Part shown: positions 26,066 through 34,659 of the stretch, piece by piece
How positions within the stretch are numbered: the first letter of the stretch is position 1
How the letters are laid out: every line of letters starts with the position of its first letter
Assembly (NCBI GenBank): GCA_965262485.1
Contig: OZ253540.1
Location: forward strand, 2,170,001 to 2,234,000
DNA length: 64,000 nt
Direction: 5' to 3'
Source: Bin87 sp965262485
GTDB taxonomy: Bacteria > Chloroflexota > Dehalococcoidia > Lucifugimonadales > UBA3495
The notes under the pieces: generated by a model
Seen by the model: the letters and a program-made list of their open reading frames with translations, nothing else
Told to the model about the DNA's origin: nothing
Databases searched by the model: none
Translations under genes and position numbers: made by a program

Positions 26066-26501
26066 TCCCCGCAACGCCGGCGACGCGCTGCCACGGGTTA
26101 CGCGGACAATTACGTCGGACGGGATCGATGCCTATCGCGTTGCGTCCGGTGACAACAATCCCATCCATTACGACGATGAATTTGCGGCGGCGACTCAATT
26201 CGGCGGCGTTATAGCCCACGGAATGTTGACCCTGGCCTTAGTGGCTGAGATGATGGCTGCCGCTTACGGCGCCCATTGGCTCCGGAGCGGCAGCCTGAAA
26301 GTACGCTTTCGGGGCGCGGCGTATCCCGGGGATCGACTGGAGACCGTGGGGTCCGTCACCGACGCCGCCACTACCGGGGACGGTATTACTGTAAAGTGTG
26401 GTGTGGCGGTGGTCAACGCCGATACCCGGGCGCAAATAATCACCGGTTCGGCAACAGTATCCATACCCAGTCAGACAGGAAATGGTGTTCCTCAGCAATG
26501 A
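26040..26501 (+). CDS. MaoC family (R)-specific enoyl hydratase, catalytic half
   Basis: A 153-residue hot-dog protein with the hydratase motif YRVASGDNNPIHYDDEFA (catalytic Asp and His) and FGGVIAHGMLTLALV. It hydrates trans-2-enoyl thioesters. ATG 26040 lies within the end of the upstream gene, and its stop overlaps the plsX start (ATGA), so the three are translationally coupled. Placement before plsX and fabG suggests a role in fatty acid or polyhydroxy acid synthesis, possibly as the 3-hydroxyacyl dehydratase. Confidence 0.85.
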   Translation: MATQVMNPDPRNAGDALPRVTRTITSDGIDAYRVASGDNNPIHYDDEFAAATQFGGVIAHGMLTLALVAEMMAAAYGAHWLRSGSLKVRFRGAAYPGDRLETVGSVTDAATTGDGITVKCGVAVVNADTRAQIITGSATVSIPSQTGNGVPQQ

Positions 26502-27550
26502 CCAGTTTAAACGAAACCTCACCAAACTCCGGTTCAGTAGTCCGTATCGCCCTGGATGCGATGGGTGGAGATCACGGTCCTCCGGTAACCGTTCCGGGCG
26601 CGTTGGCAGCTTTGGACGCTCACCCGGAAATACACGTAACGTTCGTGGGTGATCCCGACCAGATCAGCTCTGAACTCAAGAAGCATCGCGCCGGAACCGA
26701 TCGCATTGCGGTGGCGCCGTCGGAAGGAAAAATCTCGGACGATGAGCATCCGGTCGCAGCGTTGCGGCGTCGGCCGCGGTCTTCGATTGCGGTTACCACC
26801 CACTTGCTGCAGTCAGGCGTTGCGGACATGGCGGTTTCGGTGGGATCAACCGGCGCCACCATGGCGGCGGCGGTGTTTGCGCTCGGCCTCATGGAAGGAT
26901 TGGAGCGCCCCTGCATCGGCGGCAATTTTCTGGGTCTGGCGCCCAAGACCACGGTGATCGACCTGGGGAGTAATGTGGATTGCCGGCCGCCGCAGATGCT
27001 GAGTTTTGCAGCCCTTGGCGTCGCGTTCTCGCGTCACTACCTGGGCATCGAATCTCCCCGAGTGGCGTTATTGAGCGTTGGTGAGGAAGCCGCCAAGGGG
27101 AACCGGCAGGTTCAGGACACTTACACCCTTTTGGAAAAGAGCCATCTCAACTTTGTCGGCAACGTTGAAGGGATGGATTTTTTCACCGATAAAGCCGACG
27201 TAATAGTGTGTGATGGGTTCATCGGCAACATACTCATTAAATTCTCCGAAGGGTTGGGCTCGGTATTTCGCCCATTCCTGCAACGACAGTTGGCCTCAAC
27301 GTTCCCCGAAGACGCCGTTACACGTATCACGGATGCAATTTGGCAATCCACCAATTTGCCCCGTACGATGGGTGGGCCTCTCTTTGGCGTCAACGGCCTG
27401 GTTATGATTGGCCACGGTTCCTCCGGGCCCGAGGGGATATCCGGAGCGATTGAAACCGGGCTCCTGTGCCGTCGCATCGGCCTGATAAACGGGTTCCGCC
27501 AGGAATTGTCGCGGTTGGATATTGCGATCATGTTAGAATCCGGCGAGTGA
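26498..27550 (+). CDS. plsX: phosphate acyltransferase PlsX
   Basis: A 350-residue protein converting acyl-ACP to acyl-phosphate for phosphatidic acid synthesis; peripheral membrane enzyme. The N-terminal IALDAMGGDHGPPVTVPGAL is diagnostic. Further PlsX blocks are AVSVGSTGATMAAA, VDCRPPQMLSFAALG, LLSVGEEAAKGN and DVIVCDGFIGNILIKFSEG. ATG 26498 overlaps the preceding stop. It sits between MaoC and fabG; plsY is not in the window. Confidence 0.95.
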   Translation: MTSLNETSPNSGSVVRIALDAMGGDHGPPVTVPGALAALDAHPEIHVTFVGDPDQISSELKKHRAGTDRIAVAPSEGKISDDEHPVAALRRRPRSSIAVTTHLLQSGVADMAVSVGSTGATMAAAVFALGLMEGLERPCIGGNFLGLAPKTTVIDLGSNVDCRPPQMLSFAALGVAFSRHYLGIESPRVALLSVGEEAAKGNRQVQDTYTLLEKSHLNFVGNVEGMDFFTDKADVIVCDGFIGNILIKFSEGLGSVFRPFLQRQLASTFPEDAVTRITDAIWQSTNLPRTMGGPLFGVNGLVMIGHGSSGPEGISGAIETGLLCRRIGLINGFRQELSRLDIAIMLESGE

Positions 27551-27562
27551 GGCGGAATCGCA

Positions 27563-28327
27563 ATGTATGCCATCGACTTGAGTGGACAGAGCGCCCTGGT
27601 AACCGGCGGGTCTCGTGGGATCGGAGCGGTGATCGCCCGACGCCTGGCCGAAGCCGGCGCTGCCGTGGCAATAAATTATCGCAGCAGCGGAGCCGAGGCT
27701 GATGCAGTCGTGGACGGCATCCGCAACGCCGGCGGTCAGGCTATTCCTGTACCGGGCGATGTCTCCGATGAAAATGCCGCCGAGGCCGTGGTCAAAGGGA
27801 CGGTAGCGCAGCTGGGCCGGCTCGACATCCTGGTGAACAACGCCGGCGTGAATCGCGACAGACTTCTGATGCGCATGACGGCCGAAGACTGGGACCAGGT
27901 ACTTACCGTCAATCTCCGGGGTACTTTCCTGCCGACGCGCCACGCCGTCCCTTTGATGGTACGGCAACGCTACGGGCGTATCGTCAATATCTCTTCGGTG
28001 GTTGGATTGTCGGGGAATCCCGGACAAGCCAACTACGCAGCATCCAAAGCCGGGCAGATTGGGTTGGCGAAGGCGGTGGCTCGTGAGGTCGCCAGCCGGA
28101 ATATCACCGTCAACTCGGTCGCCCCCGGTTTTATCGAATTTAGCGATTCCGGCGGTATGACCGCAGATTTGACGGACGAGCAGCGAGGGCAGATTCTCAG
28201 TCGCATACCGGCGGGCCGTTTCGGATCTGCAGACGACGTGGCATCCGCGGTGCTGTATCTTGTGAGTTCCGGCGCCAGCTACATGACCGGGCAGACACTT
28301 ACCGTTGACGGCGGCCTGATCGCCTGA
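27563..28327 (+). CDS. fabG: 3-oxoacyl-ACP reductase (SDR)
   Basis: A 254-residue classical short-chain dehydrogenase. It has the NADP(H) motif TGGSRGIG at 14-21, NNAG, catalytic Ser in NISSVVG, YAASKAG and a C-terminal GQTLTVDGGL. In type II fatty acid synthesis FabG reduces 3-oxoacyl-ACP to the (3R)-hydroxy form. The loop after PGFIE carries FSDSGG, longer than usual. The plsX-fabG adjacency, twelve bases apart, favours FabG over other SDRs; fabD, fabF and acpP are not nearby. Confidence 0.88.
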   Translation: MYAIDLSGQSALVTGGSRGIGAVIARRLAEAGAAVAINYRSSGAEADAVVDGIRNAGGQAIPVPGDVSDENAAEAVVKGTVAQLGRLDILVNNAGVNRDRLLMRMTAEDWDQVLTVNLRGTFLPTRHAVPLMVRQRYGRIVNISSVVGLSGNPGQANYAASKAGQIGLAKAVAREVASRNITVNSVAPGFIEFSDSGGMTADLTDEQRGQILSRIPAGRFGSADDVASAVLYLVSSGASYMTGQTLTVDGGLIA

Positions 28328-28399
28328 TTGATCTCTCATACGGGGCGCTCTGACGTGCAGCGGACGTCGGCGTCCACGTTCAATTCGGAGGAACCTATC

Positions 28400-29284
28400 A
28401 TGCGAGCCACCACCCATTTCCGCCAGATGCTGTCAGACCCGGGCATCATCACCGCCCCGGGCGCCTACGATTGCCTGACCGCCGCCATCATTGAAAAAAC
28501 CGGGTTCCCCGCCGTTTATATGACGGGGGCGGGCACTTCGGTGGCGCGCATCGGTTATCCCGATCTGGCGTTGGCCACGGCTACGGAAATGATGTCCAAC
28601 GCAGCCGCGATCGCTGCCACCGTGGGCGTGCCGGTGATCGCCGACGCTGACACCGGCTACGGCGGCACGATGAACGTTCGGCGGACTATCAGGGAATACG
28701 AACGCACCGGCGTGGCAGCGGTTCATATTGAAGACCAGCAGTTTCCCAAGCGGTGCGGCCATCTTGATGATAAGCGGGTGGTGCCAATCGATGAAATGGT
28801 GCAGAAAATTCGCGCCGCCGCAGACGCCCGAACCGACGACGACTTTACCCTCATAGTGCGTACGGATGCCCTGGCGGTAACGGGTTGGGACGACACCATG
28901 CGGCGTTGCGACGCCTTTACGGAGGCCGGCGCCGACGCTCTGTTCGTGGAGGCGATTCGTTCGCCGGAAGAAGCAGCCGATGTGGTCGCCCGGACCAGTG
29001 TCCCGTTGCTGTACAACTTCGTGGAATCCGGAAAGTCTCCACTACTCAACGTATCAGAGTTGGAATCGCTCGGGTTTAAAATCGTGATCTTCCCAGGAAG
29101 CGCATTCATGGCCGTCGCGCACACCGTGGCCAGAGTGATGGCCGACCTGAAAACCTTTGGGACCACGGAACACCTGATTGGTGAGATGAGCTCGCTGACC
29201 GATGCGTTTGAGCTCATGGGCCTGTCGGAAATGTTGGAGCGAGACGCTGGCTACGCCCACGATTCAGTTGCCGCCGCAAACTAA
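28400..29284 (+). CDS. isocitrate lyase/PEP mutase family protein
   Basis: A 294-residue TIM-barrel lyase from ATG 28400 with GGAGGA upstream. It shows VIADADTGYGG (metal-binding Asp), HIEDQQFPKRCGH with the lyase Cys loop KRCGH, and LIVRTDA. The Cys loop favours a C-C lyase (2-methylisocitrate lyase, oxaloacetate decarboxylase or carboxyvinyl-carboxyphosphonate type) over true PEP mutase. The length and N terminus fit PrpB-like enzymes, which could connect to the MmgE/PrpD proteins elsewhere in the window, but no prpC is seen. Confidence 0.88.
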   Translation: MRATTHFRQMLSDPGIITAPGAYDCLTAAIIEKTGFPAVYMTGAGTSVARIGYPDLALATATEMMSNAAAIAATVGVPVIADADTGYGGTMNVRRTIREYERTGVAAVHIEDQQFPKRCGHLDDKRVVPIDEMVQKIRAAADARTDDDFTLIVRTDALAVTGWDDTMRRCDAFTEAGADALFVEAIRSPEEAADVVARTSVPLLYNFVESGKSPLLNVSELESLGFKIVIFPGSAFMAVAHTVARVMADLKTFGTTEHLIGEMSSLTDAFELMGLSEMLERDAGYAHDSVAAAN

Positions 29285-29321
29285 AACGCCGAGATTGCCG
29301 GGCCTGGCAGGTACCCTCTAA

Positions 29322-30578
29322 ATGGCCGGAGATACTGGTTTGCCTGAATCAGAGGATCGCGCAGACGGTCGGGTCTCGTTTGTCCGAAAATTGCGGACTG
29401 AAATCCGTGGTTGGGAGGCAGACGGTATTATCTCCCCGGAGCAGTCATCAGCGATCCTGGGACTATACGACGTAACCCCGGAATTGCCGGCCAGAAATGT
29501 TCCGAGTCGAGTGGTCTCGGTGATCGCCGTCATGGGAGCGGCGTTGGTGGGGTTGGGGATTATCGCCGCGGTTGCCGCAAACTGGTCCGCGATCCCGGTG
29601 GGAGCCAGGCTGTCCATGATGGCGGTCGGCACGCCAGCGCTTTATTTCGCCGGGTGGTTGCTGATTCAGCGCTGGGGATTCATTCGAATTGGCACAGCGG
29701 TGATATTGCTCGGGGCAATCGCCTTCGGGGCGTCAATTCATCTGATTGCCCAGATCTACCACGTACCCGTGGACAGCCCCAACCTGATGGCAGCCTGGTT
29801 TTTGGGAGTGGTTCCGGTTGCGTATATCACACGATCCAAAGCGGTGGCAACGCTGGCCGTGGCACTGTTTTTCGCGGCGGCCGGGTTTCGCTCGCAAGCA
29901 TGGCTGCGCGAGTTTGGCGATGAACTGTTTTTCCCGCTGATCCCGGTACTGCTGGTTTTGGCGGCTGCCCTGTTCGCCGTTGGCCGAGTGCAGTCTCGTT
30001 TCGTCTTTACAAACCCCATCGCCGCGGTTTTCACGGCGATAGCGATGATAGCCGCCAGTGGCTCGGTTTACGTGCTGGGATTTCAAGATGCATGGAGCAG
30101 CATGGAACCGTGGCCCGTTGAGTCGGCCCGGTTGGAATACTGGATCGTACTTGCCGGCGCTTTGATGACGGTGGGCGCATCTCCGGTGGTGGCGCGGTGG
30201 CGCTCGGGTGGCGGTCGCATGTCATTGATTTGGTGGGAGTTATCGGCTCCGCTGGCAATGATTGTCGTGGCGATTGTAACGCTCGTGGGGTTAATTTGGG
30301 GATTGACGTGGATGTGGGCGGTTATGAACGTGCTGCTGCTGATTGGCGTGATAGGGTCGGTTTACGCGGGGTACCGCCAGAACCGCTCCGACCTGGTGAA
30401 TCTGGCGATAGCCGTATTTGGCATCACGCTAATCACTCGCTATTTCGAGTTTGGTTTTAGTTTGCTCCAGCAATCGGTGGCATTCATCGTGGCCGGCGTG
30501 ATAATGCTCGCTCTGGGTTTGGGACTGGAGTGGCTCCGCCGGCGGATGCTGATCCGGATGCGGCGCGTGGAATCATAG
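29322..30578 (+). CDS. DUF2157 membrane protein
   Basis: A 418-residue multi-spanning membrane protein. A cytoplasmic N-terminal region (LRTEIRGWEADGIISPEQSS) typical of DUF2157 precedes about ten hydrophobic segments, starting with VVSVIAVMGAALVGLGIIAA. Function unknown for the family. Two bases after its stop begins a GDYXXLXY protein, the pairing usually seen for this family, so the two probably act together at the membrane. Confidence 0.88.
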   Translation: MAGDTGLPESEDRADGRVSFVRKLRTEIRGWEADGIISPEQSSAILGLYDVTPELPARNVPSRVVSVIAVMGAALVGLGIIAAVAANWSAIPVGARLSMMAVGTPALYFAGWLLIQRWGFIRIGTAVILLGAIAFGASIHLIAQIYHVPVDSPNLMAAWFLGVVPVAYITRSKAVATLAVALFFAAAGFRSQAWLREFGDELFFPLIPVLLVLAAALFAVGRVQSRFVFTNPIAAVFTAIAMIAASGSVYVLGFQDAWSSMEPWPVESARLEYWIVLAGALMTVGASPVVARWRSGGGRMSLIWWELSAPLAMIVVAIVTLVGLIWGLTWMWAVMNVLLLIGVIGSVYAGYRQNRSDLVNLAIAVFGITLITRYFEFGFSLLQQSVAFIVAGVIMLALGLGLEWLRRRMLIRMRRVES

Positions 30579-30580
30579 GG

Positions 30581-31072
30581 ATGAGCAGGCTCGCAACCAT
30601 ACTATTGTTCACCGTGGTCGCCGCGCAGGTGGTTGGTCTGCTCGTGTTCGCGGGAATCCGACAAGCCATTGTCGCAGAGGGCAAAGAGGTAGTGTTGCAG
30701 GCGGTTCCGGTTGATCCAAGATCGCTATTGCAGGGAGATTACGCGGCGCTGGACTACGAAATTGCCCGGTTGCCCGACCAATTTGGAGACTTACGAACCG
30801 GCTCGACGGTGTACGTTCAATTGTGGGAAACCGGCAGTACCTGGTCTGCTGCTGGTTATGGATTGACACTACCGTCCGGGAGCGTGTACATACGCGGCGC
30901 CGTTGACGCGCCCAACCATCTTGATCTGGGCATCGGCTCGTATTTCGTACCAGAGGGAACCGGCCACATTATCGAATCTGCTGCTGACGTGAAGGTAGTG
31001 GTCGCTATCGCAACGGGCGGCCGTGCCGCCATCAAACAGGTGCTGGTAGATGGCGAGCCGTTCGCGCCGTGA
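30581..31072 (+). CDS. GDYXXLXY domain protein
   Basis: A 163-residue protein with one N-terminal membrane segment (ATILLFTVVAAQVVGLLVFA) and an extracytoplasmic domain bearing the family motif GDYAALDY, preceded by PVDPRSLLQ. A later YFVPEGTG segment fits the family. It immediately follows the DUF2157 gene, its usual partner. Biological role unknown. ATG 30581 is chosen over the longer frame because the upstream residues overlap the DUF2157 coding end. Confidence 0.9.
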   Translation: MSRLATILLFTVVAAQVVGLLVFAGIRQAIVAEGKEVVLQAVPVDPRSLLQGDYAALDYEIARLPDQFGDLRTGSTVYVQLWETGSTWSAAGYGLTLPSGSVYIRGAVDAPNHLDLGIGSYFVPEGTGHIIESAADVKVVVAIATGGRAAIKQVLVDGEPFAP

Positions 31073-31142
31073 ACCGTCCTGCTGCTGACGGGTGGCGGTG
31101 TGTTGAGTTACACTGCCGGCAACTCCGCAGGGAGGCCGAGCG

Positions 31143-31664
31143 ATGCCGAACGTAGTATTAGTCGTTGATATGGTACGAGGGTTCCTCCAACCGGGCCACA
31201 ACCTGTATTGCGGCGATGACGCCCGCAAGATAATAGAACCGGTGCGCGAGTTATTGACCAGCGAAACGGCAGCCGGGTCCTCAATTCTGTTCGTATCAGA
31301 TCACCACGATCCTGACGATTTGGAGTTCCGGATGTTCCCGGTGCATTGCGTGAAGGGAACCGAGGAGCCGGAAGTGATCCCGGAGCTTTCCCAGTGGGTC
31401 ACCGACGAAAACGTCATACCCAAAAACCGTTATAGCGGTTTCTACAATACCGATCTGGAGCAGCGGCTGACTGCGATGGCTCCGAACAAGATCACCGTCT
31501 GCGGTGTTTGTACCGATATTTGCGTAATGCACACAACCTCCGATGCCCGCAATCGGGATTACACCGTCGAAGTCCCAGCCGCCTGTGTCGCTTCGTTCGA
31601 TGTTGATGCCCATCATTGGGCGTTGCAACACATCACCCGGATCCTGGGAGCGCAGGTGGTGTAA
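31143..31664 (+). CDS. isochorismatase-like cysteine hydrolase
   Basis: A 173-residue nicotinamidase/isochorismatase superfamily protein. The triad is visible as Asp in LVVDMVRGFL, Lys in VIPKNRYSGFYNT and Cys in CGVCTDICVMHT. Zinc-binding residues of nicotinamidases may be supplied by SDHHDPDD. It hydrolyses an amide such as nicotinamide, or a related substrate. The start follows GGGAGG. Single gene between the DUF2157 pair and the VWA protein. Confidence 0.88.
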   Translation: MPNVVLVVDMVRGFLQPGHNLYCGDDARKIIEPVRELLTSETAAGSSILFVSDHHDPDDLEFRMFPVHCVKGTEEPEVIPELSQWVTDENVIPKNRYSGFYNTDLEQRLTAMAPNKITVCGVCTDICVMHTTSDARNRDYTVEVPAACVASFDVDAHHWALQHITRILGAQVV

Positions 31665-31770
31665 TGTCCCGAACACGGCAATTGGCCTGTGTTATCATCA
31701 CGCTTCAGGGCCAGATGCCAGGGTTGATTACCGAAACCACGCCCCGCACGGGTCCATCCGGAGGTCATTG

Positions 31771-33801
31771 ATGCTGTACCAGCGCTACCGTTATTCCCAT
31801 TGGGACGGCACCCAACAGATTTTTGATATCGACGCCAGCGAGGTGATGGATGCGCTGTCGGACGACCTGTTGCAGAACGGCGATGTCATGCGGGCGTTGC
31901 GCGAGCTGTTTCGCAATGGCATGGAGAACCGCGACGGTTCCCAGATGCCCAGCCTGCGTCAGTTGATGGAACAGTTGAAAAATCAACGGCGCCAGCAGCT
32001 GCAGCAGAGTAATCTCGACTCGGTTGTTGACGACCTCAAGGAGCGTCTGGAAAACATTCTCAAAACGGAACGGGAGGGCATTCAGGCTCGTCTGGACGAC
32101 GCTGCCAGCCAGCCGGAACCCGAAGATGCTGCCGGCAAAGAGCAGCAACGGTCGTTGAAACAGTTGCTACGCCAGCGCGCCGAACGCAACCTGAACCGGC
32201 TCGACGACCTTCCCAACGATCTGGGAGGGCAGATTCAGGCGTTGATGGACTACGATTTCATGGATCCTGACGCGCAGCAGCAATTCCAGGAGTTGCTGGA
32301 TATGTTGAAAGGCCAGATGGCGCAGAACATATCGCAACAGATGCGCGAACAGATGCAAAACATGACCCCGGAGCAAATGGCGGCCATGCGCGAAATGATG
32401 CGTGACCTGAACCGGATGCTGCGCGACCGCATGGACGGCCGGGACCCGGATTTCGACGGGTTCATGCAGAAATGGGGGCCCATGTTTGGCGACGATCCTC
32501 CGCAGAACCTGGATGAGCTGATGGAACGAATGCAGCAGCAAATGTCCCAGATGCAATCATTGATGGATAGTCTGTCGCCGGAAATGCGTCAGGAACTCGA
32601 GGATGCGTTGCAATCGGCGATGGACCCCGAATTGATGTCCGAAATGTCCCAGTTCGCCAGCCTGATGCAATCGTTGATGCCGCCCGACGAACTGGCGCGT
32701 CAGTATCCATTCCTCGGTGACGACAGCATGACCCTTGACGAGGCGATGGAAGCCATGCGTCAGATGCAGTCGCTGGACCAGTTGGAGCAGGCGCTGCAAC
32801 AGGCAATGCGAAGCGGTAATCTGGATGATGTTGACCCGGAGCAACTGGCTGAATTACTTGGCGACGAAGCTCGCCGCGCCTGGGAGGAACTGGACCGGTT
32901 GCGCCAACTCCTGAAGGATGCCGGGTACATCACCGGCGATGACAAGATGACGCTGACCGCCCGTGGCATTCGCCGGATTGGACAGAAGGCGATGCGGGAA
33001 GTGTTCCAGCATCTCAAGAAAGACCGAATGGGTAACCACGACCTGGACACCAGGGGAGGCGGAGGCGATGTCCTGGGCGAAACCAAACAGTATGAGTTTG
33101 GCGACCCGTTGCAACTGGATCTTCAGGCCACGGTCAAGAATGCGATAGTACGTAACGGGCCAACCGTGCCGGTGCGACTGCAACCCGATGATTTCGAGAT
33201 TTATCGCAACGAGCACATGACGCGGTCCGCCACTGTGGTGCTGCTCGACCAGAGCCGTTCCATGGGTTTGTTCAGCAACTGGGCCGCAGCCAAAAAGGTA
33301 ACGCTCGCCCTGTTTGCTTTAATACGTCAGCAGTATCCCCGGGATTCCCTGCATGTGGTGGGTTTTTCTGATTATGCGCGTGAGCTCGAGGAAAAAGATC
33401 TCGCCGGCCTGACCTGGAACAACTGGGTTTCGGGAACAAATTTGCACCACGCCCTCATGCTGTCCCGCAAATTGTTATCCAAGGAAAAGGGTGGGACTCG
33501 CCAGATTATGGTGATCACTGACGGCGAACCCACGGCTCACCTGGAAGGCGAGCAATCCTATTTTGCCTATCCTCCGAGCTACCGAACCGAACTGGAGACG
33601 CTGAAAGAAGTACGGCGGTGTACGCAGGAAGGGATCATCATCAACACCTTCATGCTGGAAAACAGTTACCAGCTGGTCAATTTCGTAGACCGTATGACCC
33701 GCATCAACAGAGGTAGAGCTTTTTACAGCAGCAGCGAAAATCTCGGCGAGTACATGTTGGTGGATTACATATCCAACCGTCGGAAACGTGTAAGCGGTTG
33801 A
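31771..33801 (+). CDS. large VWA-domain protein with Met/Gln-rich helical region
   Basis: A 676-residue protein from ATG 31771 (GGAGGT upstream). Residues of about 40-440 are strongly helical and rich in Met, Gln, Leu and Asp (repeated MQSLMDSLSPEM-like strings). The C-terminal 200 residues form a von Willebrand A domain with a complete MIDAS: DQSRSMG, SGTNLHHAL and VITDGEP. Such proteins usually cooperate with a MoxR or magnesium-chelatase-type AAA ATPase as metal-dependent assembly factors. No ATPase partner is adjacent. Cytoplasmic by absence of signal or membrane segments. Confidence 0.85.
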   Translation: MLYQRYRYSHWDGTQQIFDIDASEVMDALSDDLLQNGDVMRALRELFRNGMENRDGSQMPSLRQLMEQLKNQRRQQLQQSNLDSVVDDLKERLENILKTEREGIQARLDDAASQPEPEDAAGKEQQRSLKQLLRQRAERNLNRLDDLPNDLGGQIQALMDYDFMDPDAQQQFQELLDMLKGQMAQNISQQMREQMQNMTPEQMAAMREMMRDLNRMLRDRMDGRDPDFDGFMQKWGPMFGDDPPQNLDELMERMQQQMSQMQSLMDSLSPEMRQELEDALQSAMDPELMSEMSQFASLMQSLMPPDELARQYPFLGDDSMTLDEAMEAMRQMQSLDQLEQALQQAMRSGNLDDVDPEQLAELLGDEARRAWEELDRLRQLLKDAGYITGDDKMTLTARGIRRIGQKAMREVFQHLKKDRMGNHDLDTRGGGGDVLGETKQYEFGDPLQLDLQATVKNAIVRNGPTVPVRLQPDDFEIYRNEHMTRSATVVLLDQSRSMGLFSNWAAAKKVTLALFALIRQQYPRDSLHVVGFSDYARELEEKDLAGLTWNNWVSGTNLHHALMLSRKLLSKEKGGTRQIMVITDGEPTAHLEGEQSYFAYPPSYRTELETLKEVRRCTQEGIIINTFMLENSYQLVNFVDRMTRINRGRAFYSSSENLGEYMLVDYISNRRKRVSG

Positions 33802-33875
33802 TCGATAATCCGATTTCGCTCCATACGATTACGAAAAACGCTGCGGAGGTATTCCCGGATCGCCCCGTCCGATGA

Positions 33876-33881
33876 TATAAT
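33876..33881 (+). promoter_or_regulatory. probable -10 box of the pyr operon
   Basis: TATAAT with only a weak -35 (TTCCCG at 33852, 18-bp spacing). Transcription would begin near 33888 and read into the PyrR-responsive leader. Confidence 0.5.
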
Positions 33882-33938
33882 CCCCTCGCAATCGCCGACA
33901 TATTCGGAACTCCAGCGGTTGCGAACAGCTTTTAAGGC

Positions 33939-34041
33939 AGTCCCGTGAGGCTGGCAAAGCGTGAACGAAGGTGTTTAGAGTCGTCCTGACGGCTCTGCCT
34001 TCATGCGCACCCTGCTTGCGGCCACGGAGCGGGGATTTTTT
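33939..34041 (+). promoter_or_regulatory. PyrR-dependent attenuator leader
   Basis: AGTCCCGTGAGGCTGGCAAA at 33939-33958 is a near-consensus PyrR-binding loop. It is followed by the AGAGTCGT/ACGGCTCT hairpin (33977-33996) characteristic of pyr leaders, and by a 7-bp stem CCCTGCT/AGCGGGG (34010-34034) with a six-T tail, a plausible terminator. PyrR with UMP would favour termination of the pyr operon when pyrimidines are plentiful. Confidence 0.85.
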
Positions 34042-34083
34042 GTATCAGCTGAATCGAAATACGGTTCTTGGCCCGGTGATGAC

Positions 34084-34659
34084 GTGAACGCGCGCTCCGT
34101 GGAAATACAGCAGAACGCGGCGACGTACCGGCAACTCATGGACGCCGATGAAATTCGCCGGGCGCTGACGAGAATGTATCACGAAATCCTGGAACGCAAT
34201 CACGGCGCCGAGAACCTGATGCTGGTGGGCATTCGCACTCGTGGAGTGCCGCTGGCCCAGCGACTGTCGGCGCAAATCGTCGCATCTGAAGGCGTTGAGG
34301 TGCCCGTTGCCCAACTGGATACGGGTTTGTATCGGGACGATCTGAACGTAAGACCCCATATCGCGGTGCGCCCTACGACAGTACCCGGGGACCTGGCTGG
34401 GCGGACGGTGGTACTGGTCGATGATGTGCTGTTTACGGGTCGCACGGTCCGCGCGGCGTTGGACGCCGTAAATGACCTGGGCCGACCGCTGCGGGTTCAG
34501 ATGGCTGCCCTGGTGGACCGGGGACACCGGGAACTGCCGATCCGCGCTGACTTCGTGGGCAAAAACATTCCCACCCGGCGCGCCGAGCGAGTCCGGGTGC
34601 GCCTTACCGAAACCGACGGGATTGACGAAGTTTCGGTATCTCAGGTTGGTGACGGCTGA
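34084..34659 (+). CDS. pyrR: bifunctional pyr operon regulator/uracil phosphoribosyltransferase
   Basis: About 191 residues from GTG 34084; the frame is open from 34003, inside the attenuator, so an internal GTG start is more likely. The PRPP-binding motif VVLVDDVLFTGRTVRAAL lies near 100-117; LVGIRTRGVPLA and DTGLYRDDL are further PyrR hallmarks. It binds leader RNA in response to UMP/UTP and has weak uracil phosphoribosyltransferase activity. It overlaps pyrB (TGATG). Whether GTG 34084 or GTG 34099 is used is not certain. Confidence 0.92.
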   Translation: MNARSVEIQQNAATYRQLMDADEIRRALTRMYHEILERNHGAENLMLVGIRTRGVPLAQRLSAQIVASEGVEVPVAQLDTGLYRDDLNVRPHIAVRPTTVPGDLAGRTVVLVDDVLFTGRTVRAALDAVNDLGRPLRVQMAALVDRGHRELPIRADFVGKNIPTRRAERVRVRLTETDGIDEVSVSQVGDG

